A stretch of 64,000 nucleotides of DNA from Frigidibacter sp. RF13 (GTDB lineage: Bacteria > Pseudomonadota > Alphaproteobacteria > Rhodobacterales > Rhodobacteraceae), in the NCBI RefSeq assembly GCF_026626305.1, contig NZ_JAPNUE010000001.1, positions 496,001 to 560,000 on the forward strand, read 5' to 3'. Made by a program: the position numbers and the translations under genes. This document shows positions 41,010 to 49,360 of the stretch, piece after piece. The notes beneath the pieces are model-generated. The model was given only the letters and a program-made list of their open reading frames with translations. It was not told the DNA's origin and did not search any database. Positions within the stretch are counted from its first letter, which is position 1. Every line of letters starts with the position of its first letter.

Positions 41010-42053
41010 TCAGGCCCGGAAATCGGTGATCACCGCGACACCCGGCGGGGTCGGGCCGCTGAAGGCCGCGAGTTCGGCAGAGGCTGCCGACAGAGGCACG
41101 CGGCGGGCGATGAGGGGCGAAAGATCGACACGGCCGGCCTCAATCAGCGTCAGGAGGCTCGGGTAGCGCCAGGCGGGCATGCCGCGCGTGCCGAAGATCG
41201 CGAGTTGCCCCGAATAGACCGCGTCCCAGGGCAAGGTCATGTTCACATGGCGCCCGGCGGGCATGCCGATCTGGACCATGCGGCCAAGTTTGCCAAGCGA
41301 GCGCAGCGCGCCCACGGTCGTCTGCTCGATCCCCAGCGCCTCCAGCGCCACATGGGCGCCACCGCCGGTCAGGGCACGGATGGCGGCGGGCGCGTCGTCG
41401 GTCTGGGCATTGACGACGGCATCTGCGCCAAGCGCCTTTGCATGCGCGAGTTTTTCCGCCACCACGTCGACGACAATGGTTCGCGCGCCGATGGCGCGTG
41501 CCAGAAGCATCGCCGACAGGCCCACCCCGCCCCCGCCGAAGATCGCCACCCATTCACCCGGCCGGACAGCCGCCCGGCCGGTCAATGCGTGCCAGGCGGT
41601 CGTGACCCGACAGCCAAGGGCGGCGGCAAGGGCGGGGTCCATCCCTTCGGGCAGGCGGGTGAGGTTCGCATCGGCATGCGGCACGGCGAGATATTCGGCA
41701 AAGGCGCCCGGGCGGTTGAACCCGGGAATGGCCTGAGTCGGGCAGGTCGTCTGGTTACCCGCAGCACAGGCCGGACAGGCCCCGCAGGCAAGGATGAAGG
41801 GCGCGATCACCCGATCGCCCGTCCGCCAGCCCCGGACGAGAGGCCCCGCTTCCTCAACGAGGCCGCAATATTCATGGCCGGGGATATGAGGCGGATGGAC
41901 GTCCGGATCGGTGCCCGTCCAGCTGTGCCAGTCCGACCGGCAGACACCGCAGGCCAGCACCTTCAGGATCACCCCATCGGCTGGACAGTCCGGCATCGGG
42001 ACCTCGCAAAGATCAAGCTCCCGGTTGAACTCTCGCAAGACTGCCGCGCGCAT
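41010..42053 (-). CDS. Zinc-dependent alcohol dehydrogenase (MDR superfamily)
   Basis: A 347-aa medium-chain dehydrogenase. Catalytic zinc ligands are Cys35/38 region (ACGVCRSDWHSWTG) and His60-Glu61 (IPGHEYCG). The structural zinc site has four cysteines in CGACPACAAGNQTTC, and the NAD(P) Rossmann loop is IFGGGGVGLSAM. AAGGAGG lies 8 nt before the ATG. The sequence resembles zinc alcohol dehydrogenases of broad substrate range. It sits between purS and purQ, which are normally adjacent, so it was probably inserted there; it has no evident purine role. Confidence 0.9.
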   Translation of the reverse strand: MRAAVLREFNRELDLCEVPMPDCPADGVILKVLACGVCRSDWHSWTGTDPDVHPPHIPGHEYCGLVEEAGPLVRGWRTGDRVIAPFILACGACPACAAGNQTTCPTQAIPGFNRPGAFAEYLAVPHADANLTRLPEGMDPALAAALGCRVTTAWHALTGRAAVRPGEWVAIFGGGGVGLSAMLLARAIGARTIVVDVVAEKLAHAKALGADAVVNAQTDDAPAAIRALTGGGAHVALEALGIEQTTVGALRSLGKLGRMVQIGMPAGRHVNMTLPWDAVYSGQLAIFGTRGMPAWRYPSLLTLIEAGRVDLSPLIARRVPLSAASAELAAFSGPTPPGVAVITDFRA

Positions 42054-42129
42054 TCGTGCCTCCTTGTCCGTCGGTCAGAGAGGGCGCGGTATCGGCGGAA
42101 AAGGCAAGAGGAGACGCGACAGCGGCGCC

Positions 42130-42369
42130 TCAGGCGATCTCGACCGAATATTTCTCGATCACGGTGTTGGCGAGGAGCTTCTCGCACATGGCCTTCACCT
42201 CGGTCTCGGCGGCGGCCTTGTCGGTCGCGGCGAGGTCAAGTTCGATCACCTTGCCCTGCCGCACGCCGTTCACACCCTGAAAGCCCAGCGTGCCGAGCGC
42301 ATGGCGCACCGCCTCGCCCTGAGGGTCGAGAACACCGTCCTTCAGCATGACATGGACACGGGCTTTCAT
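42130..42369 (-). CDS. purS: Phosphoribosylformylglycinamidine synthase subunit PurS
   Basis: Small 79-aa subunit that bridges PurQ and PurL in FGAM synthase. Canonical features: MKARVHVMLKDGVLDPQGEAVRHAL and the closing NTVIEKYSVEI. AAGGAG lies 7 nt before this ATG; the frame is open far upstream but without support. It belongs to the purC-purS-purQ group. Confidence 0.95.
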   Translation of the reverse strand: MKARVHVMLKDGVLDPQGEAVRHALGTLGFQGVNGVRQGKVIELDLAATDKAAAETEVKAMCEKLLANTVIEKYSVEIA

Positions 42370-42448
42370 CGATGGCTCCTTCGCTGTCGGGCTCGCGCGT
42401 CCCATAGCGCCCTGCCGGAGGCACCGCAACCCCTGTGGGTCGCGCTGT

Positions 42449-42793
42449 TCACCGCTCCGGGCCTCGTGCGTCGCCAAGCGCTGCCACGCGGCCAGCGTAG
42501 CCCTCAGTCGCCGTCGCGAGCCCGTCGACGAGCTTGCGGAAGCGGGTGCCAATGTAAAGGCCGAGAGCTCCAAGACCAGCAAGCAATAGCGACGGCCAAT
42601 GCGCCCAGAAGGCGACCAGCGGCGCATCGACACCGGCAGCGTAGATGCGCACTGCGGCAAGACCGAACGCCAGGCCGAGGGCGATCCAGCCGAAGCGCAG
42701 CATCCGCCGCGCGGCAGAGCCGAGTTGCCAGTGCAGCCCCTGCACGACGAGCCGAGCCGCCAGGCGCGTCAGAAGCCCTGACTTCGGCATCAT
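42449..42793 (-). CDS. Small membrane protein between purC and purS
   Basis: A 114-aa protein whose ATG lies 1 nt after the purC stop, so it is translationally linked to purC. Two hydrophobic helices (MLRFGWIALGLAFGLAAVRIYAA and SLLLAGLGALGLYIGTRF) are bracketed by basic segments. I do not recognise the family. The position suggests co-expression with purine genes but says nothing on mechanism. Confidence 0.6.
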   Translation of the reverse strand: MMPKSGLLTRLAARLVVQGLHWQLGSAARRMLRFGWIALGLAFGLAAVRIYAAGVDAPLVAFWAHWPSLLLAGLGALGLYIGTRFRKLVDGLATATEGYAGRVAALGDARGPER

Positions 42794-42794
42794 C

Positions 42795-43556
42795 TCAGTT
42801 GATCAGCGTCGGTTTGGCGATCGGCGAGGGCTGCGTAGGCAGCACGCCCAGACGCCGGGCGACCTCGGAATAGGCGTCCGTCAGGCTGCCGAGATCGCGG
42901 CGGAAGACGTCCTTGTCGAGCTTCTGACCGGTCTTGATGTCCCACAGGCGGCAGCTGTCCGGGCTGATCTCGTCGGCGACGATCAGGCGCATGAAGTCGC
43001 CGTCCCAGATGCGGCCGATCTCGATCTTGAAATCGACAAGCTTGATGCCAGCGCCATAGAAGACGCCCGAAAGGAAATCGTTGACGCGGAGCGCAAGCGA
43101 AATGATGTCGTCGAGGTCCTGCTGGGTGGCCCAGCCGAAGGCGACGATATATTCCTCGCTGACCATCGGATCGCCGAGCGCATCATTCTTGTAGCTGTAT
43201 TCGACGATCGGACGGGGCAGCGCGGTCCCCTCCTCCATCCCCAGACGCTTGGCGATGGAACCTGCGGCGAAGTTCCGCACGATGACTTCCAGCGGAATGA
43301 TCTCGACCTGACGGATCAACTGCTCGCGCATGTTCAGGCGGCGGATGAAATGGTTCGGGATGCCGATGTTGGTCAGCCCCTGCATGAAGAATTCCGACAG
43401 CCGGTTGTTGAGCACACCCTTTCCCTCGATCGTCGCCTTCTTCTGGGCGTTGAAGGCGGTGGCGTCGTCCTTGAAATATTGCACGAAGGTGCCGGGTTCG
43501 GGGCCCTCGTACAGGATCTTGGCCTTGCCTTCGTAGACTTTCTTCCGGCGCGACAT
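42795..43556 (-). CDS. purC: SAICAR synthetase PurC
   Basis: Phosphoribosylaminoimidazole-succinocarboxamide synthase, which ligates aspartate to CAIR with ATP. It has 253 aa, starting [20 protein letters not shown] with the ATP loop, then [18 protein letters not shown] and the signature [10 protein letters not shown]...[17 protein letters not shown] precedes the ATG; a longer frame upstream was rejected. It is first gene of the local purine group. Confidence 0.97.
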   Translation of the reverse strand: MSRRKKVYEGKAKILYEGPEPGTFVQYFKDDATAFNAQKKATIEGKGVLNNRLSEFFMQGLTNIGIPNHFIRRLNMREQLIRQVEIIPLEVIVRNFAAGSIAKRLGMEEGTALPRPIVEYSYKNDALGDPMVSEEYIVAFGWATQQDLDDIISLALRVNDFLSGVFYGAGIKLVDFKIEIGRIWDGDFMRLIVADEISPDSCRLWDIKTGQKLDKDVFRRDLGSLTDAYSEVARRLGVLPTQPSPIAKPTLIN

Positions 43557-43722
43557 GGCTTCTCCCTTCGGGACCTCGGGGCGCGGGGCGCTCACGTGCA
43601 TGACGGGCGCCCGGCTTGCCGCCCCTATAGGCCAGATACCCCTGCCCCGCAAGGCGCGGGATGGCGGTTCCCTGCAGGCACGAACAGGGTTAGGCTGCGC
43701 CGCGAGGCGGAAAGGAGAGAGA

Positions 43723-44319
43723 GTGGGACGCGAAGCGATCTGCAGCATCCGCTGGCAGGGTGAGGCCGCCGAGGGCAAGGCACTTCTGGAAAGCGAAGAG
43801 GTCATCCTGCGCGGCGATATCCGCGCCCGCATCCCGCGCGCGGAAATCACGCGGGCCGAGGTCGAGGGCGAGGTGCTGCGGCTTCTGGCGGCGGGCGGCT
43901 GGCTGGAACTCGACCTCGGGGCGAAGGCGGCGGAAAGCTGGCGTAAGGCGATCCTCAAGGGGCCGCCGTCATTGGCCGAAAAGCTCGGTGTCGGCCCCGG
44001 CGCCCGGGCCTTTGCACTGGCGCCCCTGACCGACGAGGCGGTTATCGCCGCCCTTTCGGGTGCCGAGGCGGCGCAAGCGGCGGACGCGGCCTTCCTGATC
44101 GCGGAACTTCTGTCGGACGCCGGGCTAGCGGCCGCGCTTGCCGCCGCCGAAGCTTCGGGCGCGCCACCGATCTGGTGCCTCTATCCCAAGGGCAAGACGG
44201 CCGAGCCGTCGGACGCCCGCGTGCGCGAGGTCTTTCGCGCGGCGGGCTTTGTCGACGTCAAAAGCTGCGCCGTCTCGGACCGGCTGACCGCCACCCGCTA
44301 CCAGCGGCGACGGGATTGA
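43723..44319 (+). CDS. Hypothetical protein (DUF3052-like C-terminal part)
   Basis: A 198-aa soluble, Ala-rich protein. An N-terminal half with beta strands ([26 protein letters not shown]) is joined to a C-terminal half whose [10 protein letters not shown]...[23 protein letters not shown] resembles the DUF3052 pattern (PKG, then a glycine-Val-Asp-Lys strand and a closing aromatic). The GTG start has AAGGAGAG upstream. It is divergent from purC. The domain call is from memory and only moderately sure; function unknown. Confidence 0.6.
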   Translation: MGREAICSIRWQGEAAEGKALLESEEVILRGDIRARIPRAEITRAEVEGEVLRLLAAGGWLELDLGAKAAESWRKAILKGPPSLAEKLGVGPGARAFALAPLTDEAVIAALSGAEAAQAADAAFLIAELLSDAGLAAALAAAEASGAPPIWCLYPKGKTAEPSDARVREVFRAAGFVDVKSCAVSDRLTATRYQRRRD

Positions 44320-44403
44320 CGCCGCCGCTCCCCCGCGATTAGGGCGCTCTGGACCTCGGCGCCACAATTCCTATATATTCGCTCGGGAAATCCGGGGAAT
44401 GAG

Positions 44404-44769
44404 ATGACCGCAGAACCGACCGAACCGATCGAAGGCACGCCGCTGATCAAGCCGTCCTCGACCGACCATCCGCTTTACGAAAACGTGGTGGATGCCTGCC
44501 GCACGGTCTACGATCCGGAAATCCCGGTGAATATCTACGATCTGGGCCTTGTCTACACGATCGAGATCTCGCCCGAGAATGCCGTCGGCATCACCATGAC
44601 CCTGACCGCTCCCGGCTGCCCGGTCGCGGGCGAAATGCCCGGCTGGGTACAGAACGCGGTCGAGGCGGTTGACGGCGTCCGCGACGTCGATGTGAGCATG
44701 ACCTTCGAGCCGCAATGGGGCATGGACATGATGTCCGACGAGGCGCGGCTGGAACTGGGGTTCATGTAG
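44404..44769 (+). CDS. sufT: SufT/MIP18-family (DUF59) iron-sulfur assembly factor
   Basis: A 121-aa protein covering one DUF59 domain: VYDPEIPVNIYDLGLVYTIEI, TMTLTAPGCPVAGEMPGWV with the conserved reactive cysteine, and a C-terminal FEPQWGMDMMSDEARLELG. The family helps mature Fe-S proteins and is often in suf operons. Here it stands alone, with a short gap after the DUF3052-like gene. Confidence 0.9.
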   Translation: MTAEPTEPIEGTPLIKPSSTDHPLYENVVDACRTVYDPEIPVNIYDLGLVYTIEISPENAVGITMTLTAPGCPVAGEMPGWVQNAVEAVDGVRDVDVSMTFEPQWGMDMMSDEARLELGFM

Positions 44770-44891
44770 GGAGTATGGACTCTTCGCCGACGACCTTCCT
44801 GTCAATTTCAGGCATTGGTTTCGGGGGCGCTCACTAGAGCCAAGGCACCCTGCGCGACTGAGTTAGAGAATTTCTTTTGATTTGATCAATT

Positions 44892-44967
<76 letters not shown>

Positions 44968-45101
44968 ACCGGAGGTCCGGGCCGTCTGGCCCGCGTGGGC
45001 TGTGCTATAGGCAGTCGGGCGGACGGGCGCAAGAGGAAAACGATTGGCTTGGCGGAGTTTCTGCGGCGGCGCGGCGTGGCCTTCCGGGCGCCCTGAAAAG
45101 G

Positions 45102-45135
45102 CGAACGCCGCCCCGGAGGTCCGGCGCGGCGTTCG
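45102..45135 (-). terminator. Intrinsic terminator of the TIGR02300 gene
   Basis: Stem CGAACGCCGC / GCGGCGTTCG with an inner CCGG pairing, followed on the minus strand by CCTTTTC. Confidence 0.8.
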
Positions 45136-45160
45136 GTGAATAGCTTCCTTTGCGGAGGCG

Positions 45161-45490
45161 TCAGGCGTCGTCCTCGCCGCCGCCGACATCGGCAATATCG
45201 TCGAGCGAGACATTGTCGTCCTCGTCGTCGTCGAGGAGATCGTCGTCGAGATCGGTATCGCTGCCCGCTTCATCGAGATCGGTATCGTCGGCCAGATCGT
45301 CGAGGTCGAGATCGCGTTCCTTCACCACCGCCTTTTCGGCGATCATCGCCCGGCCACGGGTCATCACAAGGCTTTCAGCAGTAAAGCTGTGGCCGCATTC
45401 CGGGCAGGTCATCGGGTCGCGCTTCAGGTCGTAGAAGCGGCTGGCACAATGCGGGCAGAGGCGTTTGACGCCCCATTCGTCCTTTGGCAT
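45161..45490 (-). CDS. TIGR02300-family acidic zinc-ribbon protein
   Basis: A 109-aa alphaproteobacterial protein. A zinc ribbon with CPHC and CPEC (LCPHCASRFYDLKRDPMTCPECG) is followed by a long tail made mostly of Asp and Glu. The family is conserved but uncharacterised; the acidic tail could mimic nucleic acid or bind basic partners (inference). It ends at a clear terminator and lies next to tRNA-Ala. Confidence 0.88.
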   Translation of the reverse strand: MPKDEWGVKRLCPHCASRFYDLKRDPMTCPECGHSFTAESLVMTRGRAMIAEKAVVKERDLDLDDLADDTDLDEAGSDTDLDDDLLDDDEDDNVSLDDIADVGGGEDDA

Positions 45491-45648
45491 GGAACTCTCC
45501 TTCCGTGCGCGTCTATCTCAGAGTCGCAGCCAAATGTCACAAGTGCCGGGGGCTGTCAAACGCTTTGGTCGCACCATCGGCCCAGGCGGAAATCGGGCCT
45601 TTCCCCGGCGCGCCGGACAAGAGAGAATGGGGCGAGGAAAGAGCAAAG

Positions 45649-46341
45649 ATGAACCAACGCGACCTTCCCGGCCATCCGGGCGTGACATTGGTCCTGCGCC
45701 GGTCGGCGCGGGCGCGGCGGTTTTCGCTGCGCGTGTCGGGTCTGGACGGACAGGTTACCCTGTCCCTGCCCGCCCGGGCGCGCGAGGGCGATGCTTTGGC
45801 CTTCGCCGCCGAACAGGCCGACTGGATCGTCAAGGCTCGCGCCCGGATCGGCAGCGCGATCGACGTCGGGTTTGGCACTATCCTGCCGGTCGAGGGCCAG
45901 CCGGTGACGCTTCAGCCGGCCGATGTCCGGTCGCCACGCATCGAGGGCGCCGGCCTCCTGCTGCCCCGCGATCCGGCAAAGGCGGCTGCAAGGACCGCCG
46001 CATGGCTGAAGTTCCGCGCCCGGGCGCGGCTGGTCGAGGCCTCGGCGCGCTATGCCGCGTTTCTCGGCCGCACCCACGGCCCGATCACGCTGCGTGACAC
46101 CCGCTCGCGCTGGGGATCCTGTGCGGCGGATGGGGCGCTGATGTATTCCTGGCGGCTGATCCTTGCGCCCCCCAAGGTGCTCGACTATGTCGCCGCGCAT
46201 GAGGTGGCGCATCTCGCCGAGATGAACCATTCCCCCGCCTTCTGGGCGGCCGTGGCGCGGCTGATGCCAGACTATCAGCAACACAGGCGCTGGCTGAAGC
46301 GTGAGGGCGCGGGGCTACACCGTTATCGGTTCTCAAGATAG
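45649..46341 (+). CDS. M48-type metal-dependent hydrolase (YgjP/DUF45 family)
   Basis: A 230-aa soluble protein with the gluzincin motif HEVAH (in YVAAHEVAHLAEMNHSPAFW) preceded by the family signature RSRWGSCAADGALMYSWRL. These are features of the YgjP-like metallopeptidase family. GAGGAAAG lies upstream of this ATG; an in-frame longer version runs through the TIGR02300 promoter and was rejected. The physiological substrate is unknown. Confidence 0.87.
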   Translation: MNQRDLPGHPGVTLVLRRSARARRFSLRVSGLDGQVTLSLPARAREGDALAFAAEQADWIVKARARIGSAIDVGFGTILPVEGQPVTLQPADVRSPRIEGAGLLLPRDPAKAAARTAAWLKFRARARLVEASARYAAFLGRTHGPITLRDTRSRWGSCAADGALMYSWRLILAPPKVLDYVAAHEVAHLAEMNHSPAFWAAVARLMPDYQQHRRWLKREGAGLHRYRFSR

Positions 46342-46355
46342 CCGGCGCCGCAGGC

Positions 46356-46377
46356 GCCGCCTGCATTCTCAGGCGGC
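46356..46377. terminator. Hairpin between convergent genes
   Basis: Stem GCCGCCTG / CAGGCGGC with a 6-nt loop, between the M48-like gene and the convergent TerB gene. It is preceded by GGCGCC-GCA-GGCGCC. Confidence 0.55.
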
Positions 46378-46803
46378 CTTAAGGGCGCCAACGAGGAAAT
46401 CGAACCGATCTCTCGTGATCTCTAGCCCCTGTACAAGTCCGCTGATGAACGCCTGCTCTTTGGGCGAGACTTGCCCATCGGCGCTGACGACCATGAGCGC
46501 ACTCTGGACGATGAGCTCTCGCTGCTCACTGCGGAGGCCCTTGCCGAAAGCCTTGAACCCAGATGGCGACAGGCGGGGGTCCGCAAGCCGCGCCATCTCT
46601 GCTACGATCTCACGGCTGACGGGCGTGCCGGTCAGCTGCGGGATGATATTGGCGATGACGGAAACCTCGCGATCGTCGATCTGGCCGTCGGCCTTGGCCG
46701 CGTGACAGAGAACCTCGATCATCACCCGCACCGCGGGTGTCACATCGCCCATCAGTCGCCCACGCTTGCCCTTGTTGCGGCGGCGGCGCACGAAACCCAT
46801 CAC
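46369..46803 (-). CDS. TerB-like domain reading frame (3' part of the frameshifted gene)
   Basis: Open frame of 144 aa starting inside the predicted membrane helix (MMGFVRRRRNKGKRGRLMGD). It carries the whole helical TerB-like domain with the acidic metal-binding-like loops KADGQIDDRE and SADGQVSPKE. If translated alone it would be soluble. A convincing ribosome site is not seen, which favours the view that it is the tail of a longer broken gene. Confidence 0.5.
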   Translation of the reverse strand: MMGFVRRRRNKGKRGRLMGDVTPAVRVMIEVLCHAAKADGQIDDREVSVIANIIPQLTGTPVSREIVAEMARLADPRLSPSGFKAFGKGLRSEQRELIVQSALMVVSADGQVSPKEQAFISGLVQGLEITRDRFDFLVGALKAA

Positions 46804-47203
46804 CGCAAGCAGCAGCGCCGCTGCTATCCCGCCGCCGACGAGGTAATTTTCGATCCGCTCGCCTATGGGCAGGCACCGGGTCGGCAGGAACCTCGGCGGG
46901 AATCAGTCCGGCGGCCTTCGCCGCTGCGAACATGTCCGGCGGCAGCTGGCGGTATGATGTCGTATCGCATTTGTTGACCGCAAGGACATAGCCCTCGGAG
47001 GTCGTGAAGAGCGGAATGAAGAGAATTCCGAACTGCTCGACCAGATGGCACAGCGACAAGGGCTGCGCGCCATCCTCTAGCACGATACCTGTATCCGACA
47101 CGAAATGCATGATTTCCTTGGACGTTCCGCCACCGCGGCGGGCTTCAGCGAAACCGGTGGTGGTGGCGAGGATAAGAGCGGACAACATGAGTGTACGATA
47201 CAA
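46369..47203 (-). pseudogene. TerB-family membrane protein interrupted by a frameshift
   Basis: Two frames together make one sensible protein. The 5' frame has a signal peptide (TLMLSALILATTTGFAEA) and a periplasmic domain (IVLEDGAQPLSLCHLV...VNKCDTTSYRQLPPDMFAAAKAAGLIPAEVP). Near 46870 the homologous reading moves by one base. It then continues as GERIENYLVGGGIAAALLLAVMGFVRRR, a membrane helix, and the cytosolic TerB-like domain CHAAKADGQIDDREVSVIANI. One surplus base explains the break. The TTG start has AAAGGA upstream. It may be a true pseudogene, a sequencing error or programmed +1 frameshifting; the downstream part alone would start at an internal ATG at 46803. Confidence 0.6.
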
Positions 47204-47409
47204 GGTCTTTTCCTTTCTGGAACAGGCAGACAGCGTCAGGCTTCCCCGCTGCTGACCGGAGGAGTGGCACACTCATGACGCGTAGACCGATAGCCGCCCC
47301 CACCTTCTTGATGTGTCCCGCCAAGCACAGCGGTGAGGTGGAAAAGACCTGCCGAGCGGCGGCTCCGACGCCCGTTGACCCCGTCCCGTGCCCGTGATCA
47401 CATGTCGCC

Positions 47410-48057
47410 ATGATCGCCCCCCGCACGCTCGACCCCGGCCTCGCCTCGCATGACCGCGTCTACCGGACGTTGCGCCAGCAGATCATGCATGGTGAACTGC
47501 CGCCCGGTCAGGCCTTGACCATCCGGGGGCTGGCCGAGCAGTTCGGCCTGTCCATGACCCCGGTGCGCGAAGCGCTGAGGCGGCTCGCCGCCGAGGGCGC
47601 CGTAACGCTCTCGGCCTCGGGTCGGGTAGCGACGCCGGAACTGACCAACGACCGGATCGAGGAGCTGGCGGCCCTCCGTGCGCTTCTGGAACCGGAGCTT
47701 GCCAGCCGCGCCCTGCCCCGCGTCCATATGGCGCTGATCGAGCGGATGCAGGCGATCAACGCCGCCAATCAGGAGGCAGCCCTCCGCCGCGATGCAGTGG
47801 CCTACCTGCGCACAAATCTCGAATTCCACCGCCTTCTCTATCTGCGCGCCCAGTCGCCCGCGATCCTTGCGGTCGCCGAAACCGTCTGGCTGCAGCTCGG
47901 CCCGACCATGCGCGCGCTCTATTCCCGCCTCGTGCGGCGCGAGCCGCCGCAGCATCACCGGATGATCATCGCGGCGCTCAAGGCTGGCGATGAGCCGGGG
48001 CTAAGGCTCGCGGTCCGGACCGATGTGACGCAAGGCCTGAGGCATCTGGTGACCTGA
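47410..48057 (+). CDS. GntR-family transcriptional regulator (FCD type)
   Basis: A 215-aa DNA-binding regulator. The winged helix at about 15-80 (QQIMHGELPPGQALTIRGLAEQFGLSMTPVREALRRLAAEGAV) is typical of GntR, and the all-helical C-terminal FCD domain has the metal/ligand positions LEFHRLLY and HHRMI. FCD regulators respond to carboxylic or amino acids. No neighbouring catabolic operon is present: tRNA-Thr follows and the broken TerB gene is divergent. So the target and effector are unknown. Confidence 0.87.
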   Translation: MIAPRTLDPGLASHDRVYRTLRQQIMHGELPPGQALTIRGLAEQFGLSMTPVREALRRLAAEGAVTLSASGRVATPELTNDRIEELAALRALLEPELASRALPRVHMALIERMQAINAANQEAALRRDAVAYLRTNLEFHRLLYLRAQSPAILAVAETVWLQLGPTMRALYSRLVRREPPQHHRMIIAALKAGDEPGLRLAVRTDVTQGLRHLVT

Positions 48058-48131
48058 CGGGTCAACCGTCCGAGAAACCGCCCTTCCCTTCTTGCCCGGA
48101 ACGCGGTCGTCGTCTAAACAGGCGCTGCGTT

Positions 48132-48205
48132 GCCCTCTTAGCTCAGCTGGCCAGAGCAACCGCCTTGTAAGCGGTAGGTCGTCCGTTCGAATCGGACAGG
48201 GGGCA
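48132..48205 (+). tRNA. tRNA-Thr (anticodon TGT)
   Basis: A 74-nt cloverleaf: acceptor GCCCTCT / AGGGGGC, anticodon stem CCGCC / GGCGG-type with loop CTTGTAA, T-arm GTCCG-TTCGAAT-CGGAC, discriminator A. CCA is not encoded (CGC follows). Confidence 0.93.
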
Positions 48206-48243
48206 CGCGCCGTCCGAACACACCCGCACCCGTCGCCCTGGCA

Positions 48244-48708
48244 TTACCCGTCTTCGGACGCCTGCCGCATCAGATCTGAAACGATCTCATCCGGCGATGC
48301 AGCCTCAAACTTGGGAAGGTCGTCCGCGAGCCGCTCCCAAACGGCCTTTGACCCGACATGGATATGTGACTCCCCGTCCGGCGGATGACCAGGATGGACG
48401 CCACCGTCGAGAGTAGCCGGCATGAAGTACATAAGGTTAGGCTCGCTGTCCTCATAGGCGAAGATGCGGCTGCCGCAGGTCGCGCAGAAACGATATTCAA
48501 AGCTCGCCGACGTCCGGTAGCAGGTCAGAAACTCCTCGCCCGTTATGCGAATGTGCTGACGACCGATCACCGCCCCCTGAGCCGACAGGGTCGCGAACCC
48601 CTTCCGGCATTGCGAACAATGGCAATGTTGCACGCTCAGGGGCGCCGAGAGGATTTCGTAGCGCACGCGACCGCAGTGACAGCCGCCAGTTTTGAAGAAA
48701 TCTGCCAT
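48244..48708 (-). CDS. GFA-family (glutathione-dependent formaldehyde-activating type) zinc protein
   Basis: A 154-aa protein with the GFA zinc-site cysteines Cys10, Cys12 (GGCHCGRVRYE), Cys29, Cys31, Cys34 (HCHCSQC) and the FCATCGS pair. Family members bind zinc, and the founding Gfa enzyme links formaldehyde to glutathione; most paralogues have unknown roles. It lies just behind tRNA-Thr, convergent with it, and is the first gene of an accessory-looking block that holds a second GFA domain at about 50.5 kb. Confidence 0.87.
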   Translation of the reverse strand: MADFFKTGGCHCGRVRYEILSAPLSVQHCHCSQCRKGFATLSAQGAVIGRQHIRITGEEFLTCYRTSASFEYRFCATCGSRIFAYEDSEPNLMYFMPATLDGGVHPGHPPDGESHIHVGSKAVWERLADDLPKFEAASPDEIVSDLMRQASEDG

Positions 48709-48823
48709 GTTTCCATGTCCCGCAAATCCGTGTCAGTAAGGTATTCGCCCGATGCCGTCCGCTAAGGATAGCGGGTTGCGGCTCGAGACGGTCAAGAGGG
48801 GCCAAATTCGGCGGCTCGACCGT

Positions 48824-49318
48824 TCAGCCGTGAACGGTTGTATCCTGTCTGTCCCGGAAATGAGCCAACTTGCTTTCTGTAAAGTGCGTCAGGAACTCAT
48901 GATCTTCCGGACTCCCGGGCCAGAAGCGACCAGCCACGCTGATGCGGGTCGTCAGCCTGCCGGGCCAGTACCCCGAAGCATCGGCAGCGCGAACCGTTTC
49001 CTGGGCGACGGCCCGCTGTGCGGCGCTCGTGCAAAAGATCTCAGACCGATAGATTGATCCAACGATCTCTTGCCCAAGATCTGCCCGGTGAATCACCAAG
49101 AAATATTCGACGAGCTTCCGGAAGGTAAGCCGTGTTGGGTCAAAGGTGACCTCGACGACCTCCGTATGTCCGCCGCTGTTTGTCTCGGTCGGGTTGTCGC
49201 CGTCGCCTCCCATCCAGCCGACGCGGGTCGAGATGACCCCTTCAGGTTGGCGCAGCAGATGCTGCGTGATGAAGTAACACCCCCCGGCGAGGAATGTGTA
49301 TTCGGTAGCGCTGGTCAA
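48824..49318 (-). CDS. msrA: Peptide-methionine (S)-S-oxide reductase-like protein with variant active site
   Basis: MsrA-fold protein of 164 aa: catalytic cysteine in LAGGCYFITQ, then TRVGWMGGDGDNPTE, HTEVVEVTFDP and GSIYRSEIF. In standard MsrA the active site is GCFWG; here it is GCYFI, so the tryptophan that packs on the sulfoxide methyl is replaced by Phe. The usual HDPT is also changed (HRADLG). It is therefore a diverged MsrA whose activity or substrate may differ. TTG start with AAGGAG upstream. It lies between GFA and GNAT genes on the same strand. Confidence 0.8.
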   Translation of the reverse strand: MTSATEYTFLAGGCYFITQHLLRQPEGVISTRVGWMGGDGDNPTETNSGGHTEVVEVTFDPTRLTFRKLVEYFLVIHRADLGQEIVGSIYRSEIFCTSAAQRAVAQETVRAADASGYWPGRLTTRISVAGRFWPGSPEDHEFLTHFTESKLAHFRDRQDTTVHG

Positions 49319-49360
49319 TTCCTTCTCCTTTGCGTGAACCTGTTGCGCGCAGACCTGAGT

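Noticed and set aside
47191..47397. Small plus-strand frame between the TerB gene and the GntR gene
   Set aside because: No ribosome site, no recognisable protein features, and partly antisense to the signal peptide of the TerB gene.
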